Below, piece by piece: positions 29,305 to 38,411 of a stretch of 64,000 bases of DNA (within the stretch, counting starts at the first letter, position 1; each line of letters begins with the position of its first letter). Source of the stretch: Pseudomonas palleroniana (GTDB lineage: Bacteria > Pseudomonadota > Gammaproteobacteria > Pseudomonadales > Pseudomonadaceae); assembly GCF_003031675.1 (NCBI RefSeq), contig NZ_PYWX01000003.1:62001-126000 (forward strand), in the 5' to 3' direction. The notes under the pieces are model-generated. The model had not been told where the DNA came from, ran no database searches, and worked only from the letters and a program-made list of their open reading frames with translations. The position numbers and the translations under genes were made by a program.

Positions 29305-30423
29305 TCAAGGCGAAAGTAGGTAGCCGCTGCGGTAGGCCTCAATGCCGGCGACATGGCTGATCACCATCCCGGCAGTGGCCATCCGCCGCAGCGAACGGGC
29401 GTAAAGCAGGCCGGCGTTTTTACACTGCACGGGTGTTACGCGGTCGGTAATGGGGTCGATGATTTCGGCGATCAGTTGCCCGGCTTCCAGGTACTCACCG
29501 GGCAGGGCGCTGAACACCAGCAGGCCGCCGACCGGCGTGGCCACAGGCTCCACACCTGCCAGCGGAGTGGCCGGGTAGGGCAGTTCGGGCAGTGGCGCGA
29601 TGTCGCCTTCAATCGCACCGAAGTGAATCAAGTAGTCGATGATCGCCTGGCAGTCGAGGGCCGCCAGGCCGTGGTTGACGTCGCCCTGGCCACGCAACTC
29701 GACGGTCACCGAGAAGCTGCCCATGGGAATCGGGAAGCGCTCGCCAAAACGTTGCTGCAACTGCCACCAGACCAGGGTGAAACACTCATCGAACGACTGC
29801 CCACCGGAGTCGGTGGCGAGCAGGTTGGCTTCCGAGCCGAGATAGCGCGCCAGCGGTTCCACCTGCGGCCAGGCTTGCGGGGTGGTGTACAGGTGCGCCA
29901 CGGCTTCGAAGTCGCAATGCAGGTCGAGCACCATGTCGGCATCGCAGGCCAGGCGTTGCAGCACCAGGCGTTGGCAGTGCAATTGGGTGTCGGCTGTTTG
30001 CGCGGCGAGGGCGCCGCGCAGCGCGCTGCGGATCAGCTCGAGGTTGTGCTGTGGGTCATCCCCGAGCCGCTCCTCGATCTGGTTGCCCACTTCGTCACTG
30101 AGGTCGACAAACCGGCGGTTGAAGTTCTGCCCGCTTTCCAGTTCGTAGCGACCCAGGGGCGTGTCCATCAGCACCTGTTCCAGGCCCGCCGGGTTGGCAA
30201 TGGGTACCAGCACGATCTCACTGCGCAGGCGGCCGGCCGCTTCCAGTTGCCCCAGGCGCGCCTTGAGGTGCCAGGCCACCAGCATGCCCGGCAGCTCATC
30301 GGCGTGCAGCGATGACTGGATGTAGATCTTGCCTTCAGCCTGTTCCGGGCCGAAGTGAAAACTGTGAATCTGCCGCGCCGTGCCTGGCACCGGTGCGATC
30401 AGATCATGTACCTGATGTCGCAT
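29305..30423 (-). CDS. aotO: AotO, AstE/AspA-like zinc carboxypeptidase-fold protein
   Basis: The start MRHQVHDLIAPVPGTARQIHSF gives 372 residues. It resembles the succinylglutamate desuccinylase/aspartoacylase branch of the M14 metallopeptidases: SLHADELPGMLVAWHLK carries the putative His/Glu zinc ligands and MVLDLHCDFEA the second His. The C-terminal beta-rich domain (residues 290-370) resembles lipoyl/barrel-sandwich folds found in this family. It sits between the permease and ATPase genes of the arginine/ornithine transporter, as in P. aeruginosa. Its substrate is unknown; deacylation of imported acyl-amino acids is inference. Confidence 0.8.
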   Translation of the reverse strand: MRHQVHDLIAPVPGTARQIHSFHFGPEQAEGKIYIQSSLHADELPGMLVAWHLKARLGQLEAAGRLRSEIVLVPIANPAGLEQVLMDTPLGRYELESGQNFNRRFVDLSDEVGNQIEERLGDDPQHNLELIRSALRGALAAQTADTQLHCQRLVLQRLACDADMVLDLHCDFEAVAHLYTTPQAWPQVEPLARYLGSEANLLATDSGGQSFDECFTLVWWQLQQRFGERFPIPMGSFSVTVELRGQGDVNHGLAALDCQAIIDYLIHFGAIEGDIAPLPELPYPATPLAGVEPVATPVGGLLVFSALPGEYLEAGQLIAEIIDPITDRVTPVQCKNAGLLYARSLRRMATAGMVISHVAGIEAYRSGYLLSP

Positions 30424-30449
30424 GACTGCTCCTACACATGAAAAGCGGC

Positions 30450-31160
30450 TTAATGGCTGGGGCCCAGGAAGGCCAGCCAACGGCGTTCCGCCAGACGAAA
30501 CAGACCCACCAGGGCAAAGGTCACAGTCAAGTAGATCAGTGCAGCGATACCGAATGATTGAAAGGTCATGTAGGTGGCCGAGTTGGCATCCCGGGCCACC
30601 TTGAGAATGTCGGGCACCGTTGCAGTGAAGGCCACCGTGGTCGAGTGCAGCATCAGGATCACTTCATTGCTGTAATACGGCAACGAGCGACGCAGGGCCG
30701 AGGGCATGATCACGTAGGCATATAGCTTCCAGCCGGTAAGGCCGTAGGCTTTGGCCGCTTCGACTTCGCCATGGGCCATGCTGCGGATCGCTCCGGCGAA
30801 AATCTCGGTGGTGTAGGCGCACGTGTTGAGGGCGAAGGCGAGGATGGTGCAGTTCATCGCATCGCGAAAAAATGCATCCAGTACCGGCTGCGCGCGCACG
30901 GCCGCGATGCTGTAGATGCCGGTGTAGCAAATCAGCAACTGGATATACAGCGGCGTGCCGCGGAACAGGTAGGTGTAGAACTGCACCGGCCAGCGCACCC
31001 AGCGCTTGGATGATACGCGGGCGATGGACAGCGGGATCGACACCAGAAAACCGAAGACCAGCGACAGGCTCAGCAACCACATCGTCATCGCGAGCCCGGT
31101 GATGTGCTGGCCGTCGCTGTACAGGAAGGGCCGCCAGTATTGCTGCAGAAGTTCGATCAT
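30450..31160 (-). CDS. aotM: AotM, arginine/ornithine ABC permease
   Basis: The 236-residue protein has about five membrane helices and the permease EAA loop EVEAAKAYGLTGWKLYAYVIMP (about residues 130-155) that docks with AotP. It is of the HisM/GlnP type. Its start overlaps the aotQ stop by 4 bases. Confidence 0.9.
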   Translation of the reverse strand: MIELLQQYWRPFLYSDGQHITGLAMTMWLLSLSLVFGFLVSIPLSIARVSSKRWVRWPVQFYTYLFRGTPLYIQLLICYTGIYSIAAVRAQPVLDAFFRDAMNCTILAFALNTCAYTTEIFAGAIRSMAHGEVEAAKAYGLTGWKLYAYVIMPSALRRSLPYYSNEVILMLHSTTVAFTATVPDILKVARDANSATYMTFQSFGIAALIYLTVTFALVGLFRLAERRWLAFLGPSH

Positions 31161-31885
31161 CGCACGGCCTCCCGGGACCCAGCGGAGTAGCGACGTTCAA
31201 GCCGACGCAGGACGAAGTTGGAAGCGCTGGTGATCAGCAGGTAGATCAACGCGGCAAGTACCAGGAAATAGAACAGTTGATAGGTACTTTTGCCGGCATC
31301 CTGGGCCGCCTTGACCAGATCCGCCAGGCCAATGATGGAGACCAGCGCGGTGGCCTTGAGCATCACCATCCAGTTATTGCCGATGCCCGGCAGGGCAAAG
31401 CGCATCATCTGCGGGAAGGTCACGTAGCGAAACCGTTGCCCGCGCTTGAGGCCATAAGCGGTCGCCGCTTCCAACTGCCCACGGGGCACGGCGAGGATGG
31501 CGCCGCGAAAGGTCTCGGTAAAATAGGCACCGTAGATGAAGCCCAGGGTAATGACCCCGGCGCTGAATGGGTCGATCTCGATGTAGTCCCATTCCATGAA
31601 GTCGGTAAAGCCGGTCAGCCAGATTTGCAGGCTGTAGAAAATCAGCAGCATCAGCACCAGGTCGGGCACGCCGCGAATCAGGGTGGTGTAGAGCTGGGCG
31701 GGGATGCGCAACAGGCGCACGCTGGACAATTTGGCGCTGGCGCCGAGCAGGCCCAGCAGGACACTGACGGCCAGAGAGGCGACCGACAGTTTCACGGTCA
31801 TCCACGTACCTTGCAGCAATAGCGGGCCGAACCCCTTCAAACTGAAGGCACTGAGCCCCAGGGTTTGTAAAAGATCTTCAAACAT
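31157..31885 (-). CDS. aotQ: AotQ, arginine/ornithine ABC permease
   Basis: The 242-residue polar amino acid permease has about five membrane helices and the EAA loop QLEAATAYGLKRGQRFRYVTFP. It forms the inner-membrane channel with AotM. It is overlapped by aotM and lies downstream of an intrinsic terminator that follows aotJ, so permease levels may be lower than those of the binding protein. Confidence 0.9.
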   Translation of the reverse strand: MFEDLLQTLGLSAFSLKGFGPLLLQGTWMTVKLSVASLAVSVLLGLLGASAKLSSVRLLRIPAQLYTTLIRGVPDLVLMLLIFYSLQIWLTGFTDFMEWDYIEIDPFSAGVITLGFIYGAYFTETFRGAILAVPRGQLEAATAYGLKRGQRFRYVTFPQMMRFALPGIGNNWMVMLKATALVSIIGLADLVKAAQDAGKSTYQLFYFLVLAALIYLLITSASNFVLRRLERRYSAGSREAVR

Positions 31886-31907
31886 GAATTCAGGACCTAT
31901 GGCGATA

Positions 31908-31938
31908 AAAAAGCGCCCACCTGAAAACGGTGGGCGCC
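31908..31938 (-). terminator. Intrinsic terminator between aotJ and aotQ
   Basis: On the - strand GCGCCCACC pairs with GGTGGGCGC (9 bp perfect stem, loop GTTTTCA) and is followed by TTTTTTA. It lies seven bases past the aotJ stop and about 23 bases before the aotQ start, so it is a partial terminator inside the operon. Confidence 0.85.
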
Positions 31939-31944
31939 AGGGTG

Positions 31945-32724
31945 TTATTTACCGCTGTACAGGTTCAGATCGCCGAAGTGTTTCTTCTGGATGGTGGCGT
32001 AGGTGCCATCATCGTGTAACGCTTTGATACCTTTATCGAGAAGCGCCTTCAGCTCTTTGTTACCTTTTTTGATACCGACCGCAGTTTTAGACGGCAGCAA
32101 TGGGTCGTCGATAGGCTTGCTGACTTCGTAGCCAGCGCCCGCCGGCGACTTCAGGAAGCCCAGTTCGGCTTGCAGCATGTCTTGCACCGAAGCGTCGAGA
32201 CGCCCGGAGGTCAGGTCGGCGTAGACCTGGTCCTGGTTGGCGTAGGCTTTGGTGGTCACACCGGCTTTATCCAGTACGGCCTTGGCGTAGGCTTCCTGGA
32301 TGGTGCCTTGCTCGTAGCCTACGGATTTGCCCTTGAGGGATTCAGGCGTGGAGAAGTTCGCGCCTTTCTTGAACACCAGCGAGGTCGGGCCAGAGAACAG
32401 TTCGCTGGAGAAATCGATCGCCTTTTCACGGGCTTCAGTCACGGTCATGGAGGAAATCACGCCATCGAACTTGTTGGCGTTGAGGCCTGGAATCATGCCG
32501 TCGAAGTCACTTTCCACCCACTTGCACTTCACTTTCAGCTCGGCGCAGATCGCATTGCCCAGGTCGATATCGAAGCCCACCAGGCTGCCGTCGGCGGCCT
32601 TGGACTCGAATGGTGCGTAGGACGGATCGACACCAAAACGCAATTCCTTGTATTCCTTGGCCAGCGCGGTACCAGCAGCCATGCACAGAGCCAGTGCAGA
32701 AAGGGTCAGCAATGCTTTTTTCAT
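31945..32724 (-). CDS. aotJ: AotJ, arginine/ornithine periplasmic binding protein
   Basis: The start MKKALLTLSALALCMAAGTALA is a clear Sec signal peptide cut before KEYKEL, giving 259 residues in the precursor. The mature part is a class II solute-binding protein (LRFGVDPSYAPFESK, GFDIDLGNAICAEL, ISSMTVTEAREKAIDFS). It captures arginine or ornithine in the periplasm for AotQMP. It is the first gene of the operon. The 216-base upstream region shows no unambiguous ArgR box (the best partial match is TGTCAG at about 32788). Confidence 0.9.
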   Translation of the reverse strand: MKKALLTLSALALCMAAGTALAKEYKELRFGVDPSYAPFESKAADGSLVGFDIDLGNAICAELKVKCKWVESDFDGMIPGLNANKFDGVISSMTVTEAREKAIDFSSELFSGPTSLVFKKGANFSTPESLKGKSVGYEQGTIQEAYAKAVLDKAGVTTKAYANQDQVYADLTSGRLDASVQDMLQAELGFLKSPAGAGYEVSKPIDDPLLPSKTAVGIKKGNKELKALLDKGIKALHDDGTYATIQKKHFGDLNLYSGK

Positions 32725-32940
32725 TATGTATTCCCTGGAAACCAAGATAAGCGCTTGTGGCGCGTTTAGGACTGTTACTGAACGGTGTCAGACGGATCAC
32801 AAGTAGCAATTTCTGCACCATAGTTCCGGATGATCGGTTTAAAAGGTGGGATAAGGGAGTTGTGAGTGTAGGATATGCCCGAAAATGGGCATTGAATTTT
32901 CAATGCACCATCTTGGAACGCATGCGGTTGGAAATACCTG

Positions 32941-34575
32941 TCAGCTCAGCAAGTCTTGCAGGATGACCAGGGTGTCGGCCTCGTCCACCGACTTATCCTG
33001 CCGCCACCGCAACATCCGTGGAAAACGCACCGCGATGCCACTCTTGTGCCGTTTGGACAAAGCGATCCCCTCAAACCCCAGCTCAAACACCATGCTCGGC
33101 GTCACGCTGCTGACGGGACCGAATTTCTCTACTGTAGTTTTGCGCACGATGGCATCGACTTTGCGCATTTCTTCGTCGGTCAGTCCTGAATAAGCCTTGG
33201 CGAATGGCACCAATGTGCGTTCCGTGCCCGGCGGGCCGTCCCACACCGCAAAGGTGTAGTCGCTGTACAGGCTGGCGCGCCGCCCGTGGCCGCGCTGGGC
33301 ATAGATCAACACCGCGTCGACGCTGAAGGGGTCGACTTTCCATTTCCACCACACGCCCATGTCCTTGGTGCGACCCACGCCGTACAGGCCATCACGCGCC
33401 TTGAGCATCATGCCTTCCACGCCGAGGCGGCGAGAATCTTCGCGTTGCTCGGCCAACTGCGCCCAATCAGTGGCCGTCAGCAAGGGCGAGGGCAACAGCA
33501 CAGGGCTGTTGCACTGAGCAATGACCTGCTCAAGTTGGCTGCGCCGCTCGGCCTGGATGTGGTTGCGCCAGTCGTGGCCCTGGTATTCCAGCAGGTCGTA
33601 AGCCAGCACGGCGACGGGCGCATCCTCGAGGACTTTTTTGCTCAGGGTTTTGCGGCCGATCCGCTGTTGCAGCAGGGCAAAGGGTTGCACCGTGTCCTTC
33701 CACACCACGATTTCGCCGTCGATCACCGTGCCATCCGGCAGGCTATCGGCCAGGCTGTGTAGCTCGGGAAAGCGCTCGGTGACCAGTTCTTCGCCGCGTG
33801 ACCAGATCCATAACCGACCCTCGCGCTTGACCAACTGCGCGCGGATGCCGTCCCACTTCCACTCCACCTGCCAGTCGCTGGGTGAGCCAAGCAGCGCGTC
33901 GAATTGCTCGAGCGGTTGCGCCAACCCGTGGGCGAGAAAAAATGGATAAGGCTGCCCGCCGCGTTGCGCATGTTCGTCGGATGATTCGGCGGCGATCAGC
34001 TTGAGGTAGCCTTCGGCGGTCGGCCGGTTGGACAAGTCGGTGTAGCCCACCAGGCGCTGGGCCACGCGTTTACTGTCCAGGCCGGCCATGGCGGCGAGGG
34101 CCCGGGTGACCAGCAACTTGGAGACGCCGACACGAAAGCTGCCGGTGATCAACTTGATGCAGACCATCAAGCTCGGTTGATCCAGTTGCGCCCACAACGC
34201 GGGCAGGCGCTCGGTCAGTTCCTGCGGCGACAGGCCGCGCAGAGGCAGGAGCTTGTCTTCAAGCCACGTCGCCAGGCCATCCTCCGAGGTGTAGGCGGAT
34301 TCCGGTAATAGCAAGGACACCGTCTCGGCCAGATCGCCCACCGACTGGTAGCTCTCTTCGAATAACCAGGGCTCGATCCCCGATGCTTGCGTGGCCATGT
34401 CCCGTAGCAGGCGTGTGGGTACCAGTTGCCGTGGCCGGCCGCCGGATAAAAAGTACACGGCCCAGGCGGCGTCTGCCGGCGATGCCTGTACAAAATAGGC
34501 TTGCAGCGCCGCGAGCTTGGCGTTGCTGGAGGTCGTGGCGTCGAGGTTGGCGTACAGCTCGGCAAAGGCTTTCAT
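32941..34575 (-). CDS. ATP-dependent DNA ligase of the LAE-Lig-Lhr-Pde repair set
   Basis: The 544-residue protein has an N-terminal DNA-binding domain (residues 1-200), then the nucleotidyltransferase with motif I EWKWDGIRAQL, whose Lys240 should take the AMP. Later motifs are DGEIVVWKD, VEGMMLKARDGLYGVGR and WWKWKVDPFSVDAVLIYAQRG, followed by an OB domain. It seals DNA nicks with ATP and is additional to the normal NAD-dependent LigA. The upstream exonuclease gene overlaps it by 4 bases. The aot operon separates it from lhr and pdeM. Confidence 0.94.
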   Translation of the reverse strand: MKAFAELYANLDATTSSNAKLAALQAYFVQASPADAAWAVYFLSGGRPRQLVPTRLLRDMATQASGIEPWLFEESYQSVGDLAETVSLLLPESAYTSEDGLATWLEDKLLPLRGLSPQELTERLPALWAQLDQPSLMVCIKLITGSFRVGVSKLLVTRALAAMAGLDSKRVAQRLVGYTDLSNRPTAEGYLKLIAAESSDEHAQRGGQPYPFFLAHGLAQPLEQFDALLGSPSDWQVEWKWDGIRAQLVKREGRLWIWSRGEELVTERFPELHSLADSLPDGTVIDGEIVVWKDTVQPFALLQQRIGRKTLSKKVLEDAPVAVLAYDLLEYQGHDWRNHIQAERRSQLEQVIAQCNSPVLLPSPLLTATDWAQLAEQREDSRRLGVEGMMLKARDGLYGVGRTKDMGVWWKWKVDPFSVDAVLIYAQRGHGRRASLYSDYTFAVWDGPPGTERTLVPFAKAYSGLTDEEMRKVDAIVRKTTVEKFGPVSSVTPSMVFELGFEGIALSKRHKSGIAVRFPRMLRWRQDKSVDEADTLVILQDLLS

Positions 34576-35576
34576 GCCGTGGCCTCTTCTTCATCATCGC
34601 CATATTCGGTAGTGAAACCCTGGGCATCCAGGCCTTTTTCCCTCAGGTGGCGCACCAATACGTCGACGGAGCCGTGGGTGACCATCACCCGTTCGGCGCC
34701 GGTTTGCTCGATGGCCCACAGCAGGCCCGGCCAGTCGGCGTGGTCCGATAATACAAAGCCCCGGTCGACGCCGCGTCTCCGCCGGGTACCGCGCAGGCGC
34801 ATCCAGCCGCTGGCGAATGCATCGCTGTAGTCGCCGAAGCGGCGTATCCAACTGCTGCCACCTGCGGAGGGCGGAGCGATAATCAGGGCCTGACGCAACA
34901 GCGGATCGGTCTTGTTGAAATCGCCGGCATACAGGGTTTCAGGAATATAGATGCCGGCCTCGCGATACACCCGGTTCAACGGTTCGACCGCGCCATGGCT
35001 GAGGATGGGGCCGATGCTGGCGTCGATGCCATGCAGAATGCGCTGGGCCTTGCCGAAGGAGTAACAGAACAGCACGCTGGCCTTGCCTTGCGCGATATTC
35101 CCCTGCCACCAGTGGTTGATCCCGGCAAAAATCTGCGCCTGCGGCTGCCAGCGGTAGATCGGCAATCCAAAGGTCGATTCGGTGATGAAGGTGTGACAAC
35201 GCACAGGCTCGAACGGCGCACAGGTGCCATCGGGCTCGACCTTGTAGTCGCCGGACGCCACCCACACTTCGCCCTGGTATTCCAGCCGCACCTGGGCCGA
35301 GCCGAGCACATGACCGGCCGGGTGGAAACTCAAGGTCACGCCGTGGTGCACCAGTGGCTCGCCGTAGGCCAGGGTTTGCAGGTTGATGTCCTGGCCCAGC
35401 CGCGAACGCAGGATGCCTTCGCCGGGTGCGGCCGCCAGATAATGCTGGTTACCGGTGCGGGCGTGGTCGCCGTGGGCGTGGGTGATCACGCAGCGCTCTA
35501 CCGGGCGCCAGGGGTCGATGTAGAAGTCTCCGGCGGGGCAGTAAAGACCCTCGGGGCGAGCGATGACAAGGTCCAT
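34572..35576 (-). CDS. Ligase-associated DNA exonuclease, metallo-beta-lactamase fold
   Basis: The 334-residue protein has the metallo-beta-lactamase signature THAHGDHARTGNQHYL (about residues 33-48), SGDYKVEPDGTCAPFEPVRC with a metal Asp, and a beta-CASP-like region ending LSDHADWPGL and VMVTHGS. It matches the ligase-associated exonuclease (LAE) family. It overlaps the ligase gene and is the first gene of the repair set. A 133-base REP element lies just upstream. Confidence 0.92.
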   Translation of the reverse strand: MDLVIARPEGLYCPAGDFYIDPWRPVERCVITHAHGDHARTGNQHYLAAAPGEGILRSRLGQDINLQTLAYGEPLVHHGVTLSFHPAGHVLGSAQVRLEYQGEVWVASGDYKVEPDGTCAPFEPVRCHTFITESTFGLPIYRWQPQAQIFAGINHWWQGNIAQGKASVLFCYSFGKAQRILHGIDASIGPILSHGAVEPLNRVYREAGIYIPETLYAGDFNKTDPLLRQALIIAPPSAGGSSWIRRFGDYSDAFASGWMRLRGTRRRRGVDRGFVLSDHADWPGLLWAIEQTGAERVMVTHGSVDVLVRHLREKGLDAQGFTTEYGDDEEEATA

Positions 35577-35640
35577 GGACGTGCCGGGGGCAATGGGCTT
35601 ATCAGGTAGGAGGCGGCCGGGACGTGAGAAGTTCGATTAT

Positions 35641-35774
35641 TGTAGTGAGCGGGCTTGCCCCGCGCTGGGGGGGCGAAGCCGCCCTAAACTCAGACACCAC
35701 GGTCTTTCTGAAACACCGCAGCGTCCTTGTTGGGGCGGCTGCGCCGCCCAGCGCGGGGCGAGCCCGCTCACTAC
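35641..35774. repeat. REP-like element, family B copy 1
   Basis: The ends are TGTAGTGAGCGGGCTTG and its complement; inside are GC-rich inner arms (GGGCGAAGCCGCCC and GGGCGGCTGCGCCGCCC) around an asymmetric ~45-base centre. The reverse complement of the whole element closely matches the copy at 50564, including the centre. It fills the space between the exonuclease start and the quiP stop. Confidence 0.9.
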
Positions 35775-38216
35775 CTATTTGGCGGGGGTGAGGGTCAGGC
35801 GGGTCTTGCCATAGGCCTTGTCAAAGTTCTGCGGTTGCATCGGGAAGCTCAGGTATTGCGCCTTGAGCGACGCGTCGATGCCATTGGCATAGTTCGGGCT
35901 GGCCGGGTTGCCGGACTGGCCGATGCCGCCTTGACCCATCATCGGTTCCGCCTGGCCGAAGTCGACGATCATGCGCAGCGCCGGCACCTGGGTGGTGTTG
36001 AAGTCCTGCCCCCAGCTGTACGGCGCCGGGTTCAAGGTGTTGTGGTCGCCACCACTGGCCAGCGGGCCGCGAATCACTTGGCCTTGGGTGTTTTTCCAGG
36101 TGGTGCTGTGCAACTTGCCCCATTGCCAGGCTTTGTGATCGCCACCCAGCAGGCTGTCGCCGGCGCTGATCGCAGCGGCGAGGCTGCGGGCGAGAATGGC
36201 CGGTTTATCTTCTTTTTGCGCCGTGCGCGTGTCATCCCAGAACGGGCTGTCTTCGCGGCCCAGCAAGTGGTCGGCCGTGGCGGAGTAAGACAGGCCGGCG
36301 TTGCTGACGAAGGCTTTCCAGGTGGCGCTGTTTTCCGGGCCGAGCTTGTCGAGGAAGATCTGCTTGGCGCTTTCCTGCAGGAACAGTTCATAGATCGCCG
36401 CGTCGGCGGAGCTGGACGTGAGGCGCCCATCGAAGGCCATCAGGCGATCCAGCGCTTCGCGTGCCTTGGCCCGCTCGGCGGCGGGTAGCGCGTCAATGGC
36501 CTGCTTCAGCGGCTGGGCCATGCCCGGTGCCTGGAATAGGGTCTTGAGCTTGGCGGCAAAGGTGGTGGTCTGGTCGTACTGCATGGCGATCATGCTGCGG
36601 CTGTCATGCTTGCCGGCGTTGGCCAGTTGTGCCAGGCGCTCGCTGCGTTCCGGTGCATCCCACGAATTGGACAATTGCATGCCGTAGCCGCGCGGCGCGG
36701 TGCGCTGGTTGGCCGTGCCGATCCAGCCTTGAGGCGGGTCCTGGTCATAGGGGTGCAGCATCGCATCGGCGTAGCCGTCCCAGTCAAAACGCGCATCCCA
36801 GCCCGGTGAAGGCAGCAAGCCTTCGCCTTCGCGACGGTTGGGGAAGCGGCCGGTCACTTGCCAGCCGATGTTGCTGGCGTCGGCGAAGATCATGTTCAGC
36901 GCAATGGCGCGGATTTCACGGGTGGCGTCCGAGGCCTTGCCGGCGTTCTGTGCGCGGGACAGGTCGAAGAACGCGTCCAGGCTCTTGTCGTCCTTGAGAT
37001 CGGCGGTTTGCAGGGCCAGCCCGAAACCGCTGGTCAGCGCCTGGCTGCTGTTGAGCAGGGCACCGTGACGCGTTTCATACACCACTTCGCGAATCGGCCG
37101 CTGACCCTTGGCGAAGAAGGTTTCGTTGCGCACGCCTGCCGGCAGCCATTTGCCGTTGCTCTCGTAGTACAACGCGCTGCCTTGGCGTTTGACCTTTTCC
37201 AGGAACAGGTCCTGGGTGTCGCCTTTCACCGCGCTCATGCTCCATGCGACTTTGCCGTTGAAGCCGGACAGCAGCGTCGGCAGGCCGGCAATCGAGGCGC
37301 CGACGGCCTGGTATTTCGGCGCACGGATCTGCACGTAGCTCCACGCCGAGGGAGCTTGCGGCTGGGCCGCCAGGTCGCCGGCCAGCAGACTTTTACCGCT
37401 GCGGCTGCGCTGGGGGCCAATCGCCCAATTATTGGAGGTGGTGACGCCCAGTGCATTCAGGCTACCCAACTGCTGGCTGACCGCATCCAGGCCGGCGAGG
37501 CCGGTGATCTGGCTGAGGTTCAGCCCCTTGAGTTTCTCGGCTTCTGCCGTCGGGATCGCCTCATCCGGCGCGCTTGGAATGAGCCAGGCGAGTTTGTCGA
37601 CGCCGACTTTTTGCGCCAGCACCAGGGACGACAGTTCTTCCTGCAGGTTGCTCGACTCGCTGAAATTCAGCAGGCAGAACAACAGCGCCGAGTCCTCCGG
37701 CTTCCAGTACTCGGGCTTGTAACCCGTCTGGGCCAGGTCGGGCGGCAGCTTGTCGCGGTAGCGGAACAGGTAGGCGTTGACGCCGCGGGCATACACTTCG
37801 AAGAAGCGCTTCAGGCGCGGCGATGAGGCGTTGTACAGCTCACCGGCGCTTTTTTTCAGGTTGGCCGCACGCATGAAGCGGTCGACATCCAGCACTTCAG
37901 GGCCGGACATTTCCGCCAGTCGGCCCTGGGCCAGCAGGCGCAACGTGACCATCTGCGTGATGCGGTCGCCGGCGTGCACGTAGCCCAGGCTGAACAGCGC
38001 GTCATGAAAGGTGTTGCTTTCGATCAGCGGCATGCCTTGGGCATTGCGGCGTACCGACACATTCTGCGCGAGCCCCTTGATCGGCTGCACACCGGTGACC
38101 GGCGGCAACGTGTCCTGGGTGCTCTGGAGTTGGCAACCGGCCAGGCTTAATGCACTGGCCACTGCCGCGGCAACGCCGAACCGGGGAAGAAAATGTGAGA
38201 AGGCTGGCGAGGCCAT
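35775..38216 (-). CDS. quiP: QuiP-like acylase, penicillin-amidase (Ntn hydrolase) family
   Basis: The 813-residue precursor has a lipoprotein-like signal (SLAGC, Cys28), an alpha chain, and the autocleavage site before Ser261 ([10 protein letters not shown]), which becomes the N-terminal nucleophile of the beta chain. By overall resemblance it is QuiP, which hydrolyses long-chain acyl-homoserine lactones in P. aeruginosa. Two differences stand out. The acylase motif normally reading close to ANDxHL after the nucleophile is AGDLAAQP here. The protein also appears about 30 residues shorter, with a contracted region before [18 protein letters not shown]. Activity on quorum signals is inference. 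Confidence 0.82.
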   Translation of the reverse strand: MASPAFSHFLPRFGVAAAVASALSLAGCQLQSTQDTLPPVTGVQPIKGLAQNVSVRRNAQGMPLIESNTFHDALFSLGYVHAGDRITQMVTLRLLAQGRLAEMSGPEVLDVDRFMRAANLKKSAGELYNASSPRLKRFFEVYARGVNAYLFRYRDKLPPDLAQTGYKPEYWKPEDSALLFCLLNFSESSNLQEELSSLVLAQKVGVDKLAWLIPSAPDEAIPTAEAEKLKGLNLSQITGLAGLDAVSQQLGSLNALGVTTSNNWAIGPQRSRSGKSLLAGDLAAQPQAPSAWSYVQIRAPKYQAVGASIAGLPTLLSGFNGKVAWSMSAVKGDTQDLFLEKVKRQGSALYYESNGKWLPAGVRNETFFAKGQRPIREVVYETRHGALLNSSQALTSGFGLALQTADLKDDKSLDAFFDLSRAQNAGKASDATREIRAIALNMIFADASNIGWQVTGRFPNRREGEGLLPSPGWDARFDWDGYADAMLHPYDQDPPQGWIGTANQRTAPRGYGMQLSNSWDAPERSERLAQLANAGKHDSRSMIAMQYDQTTTFAAKLKTLFQAPGMAQPLKQAIDALPAAERAKAREALDRLMAFDGRLTSSSADAAIYELFLQESAKQIFLDKLGPENSATWKAFVSNAGLSYSATADHLLGREDSPFWDDTRTAQKEDKPAILARSLAAAISAGDSLLGGDHKAWQWGKLHSTTWKNTQGQVIRGPLASGGDHNTLNPAPYSWGQDFNTTQVPALRMIVDFGQAEPMMGQGGIGQSGNPASPNYANGIDASLKAQYLSFPMQPQNFDKAYGKTRLTLTPAK

Positions 38217-38303
38217 GGCAAAGCTCCTGCGGGGGGTAGCGTCAGTAAAGGCGCTACGTTAGTGAGCGCGGCGAAACGACGCAAGCGGGAGCGCAAAACT
38301 AAT

Positions 38304-38386
38304 GTGGGAGGGGGCTTGCCCCCGATAGCGGACTGCCAGTTAATAAATCTGTGACTGGCCCACCATCGGGGGCAAGCTCCCTTCCA
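38304..38386. repeat. REP-like doublet, family A copy 4
   Basis: GTGGGAGGGGGCTTGCCCCCGAT and a diverged complement (ATCGGGGGCAAGCTCCC) enclose about 35 bases. It lies 88 bases upstream of quiP and 26 bases past the stop of the glutathione transferase gene. Confidence 0.85.
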
Positions 38387-38411
38387 TATTCAGGCTGTAT
38401 AGGGCTTTAAA

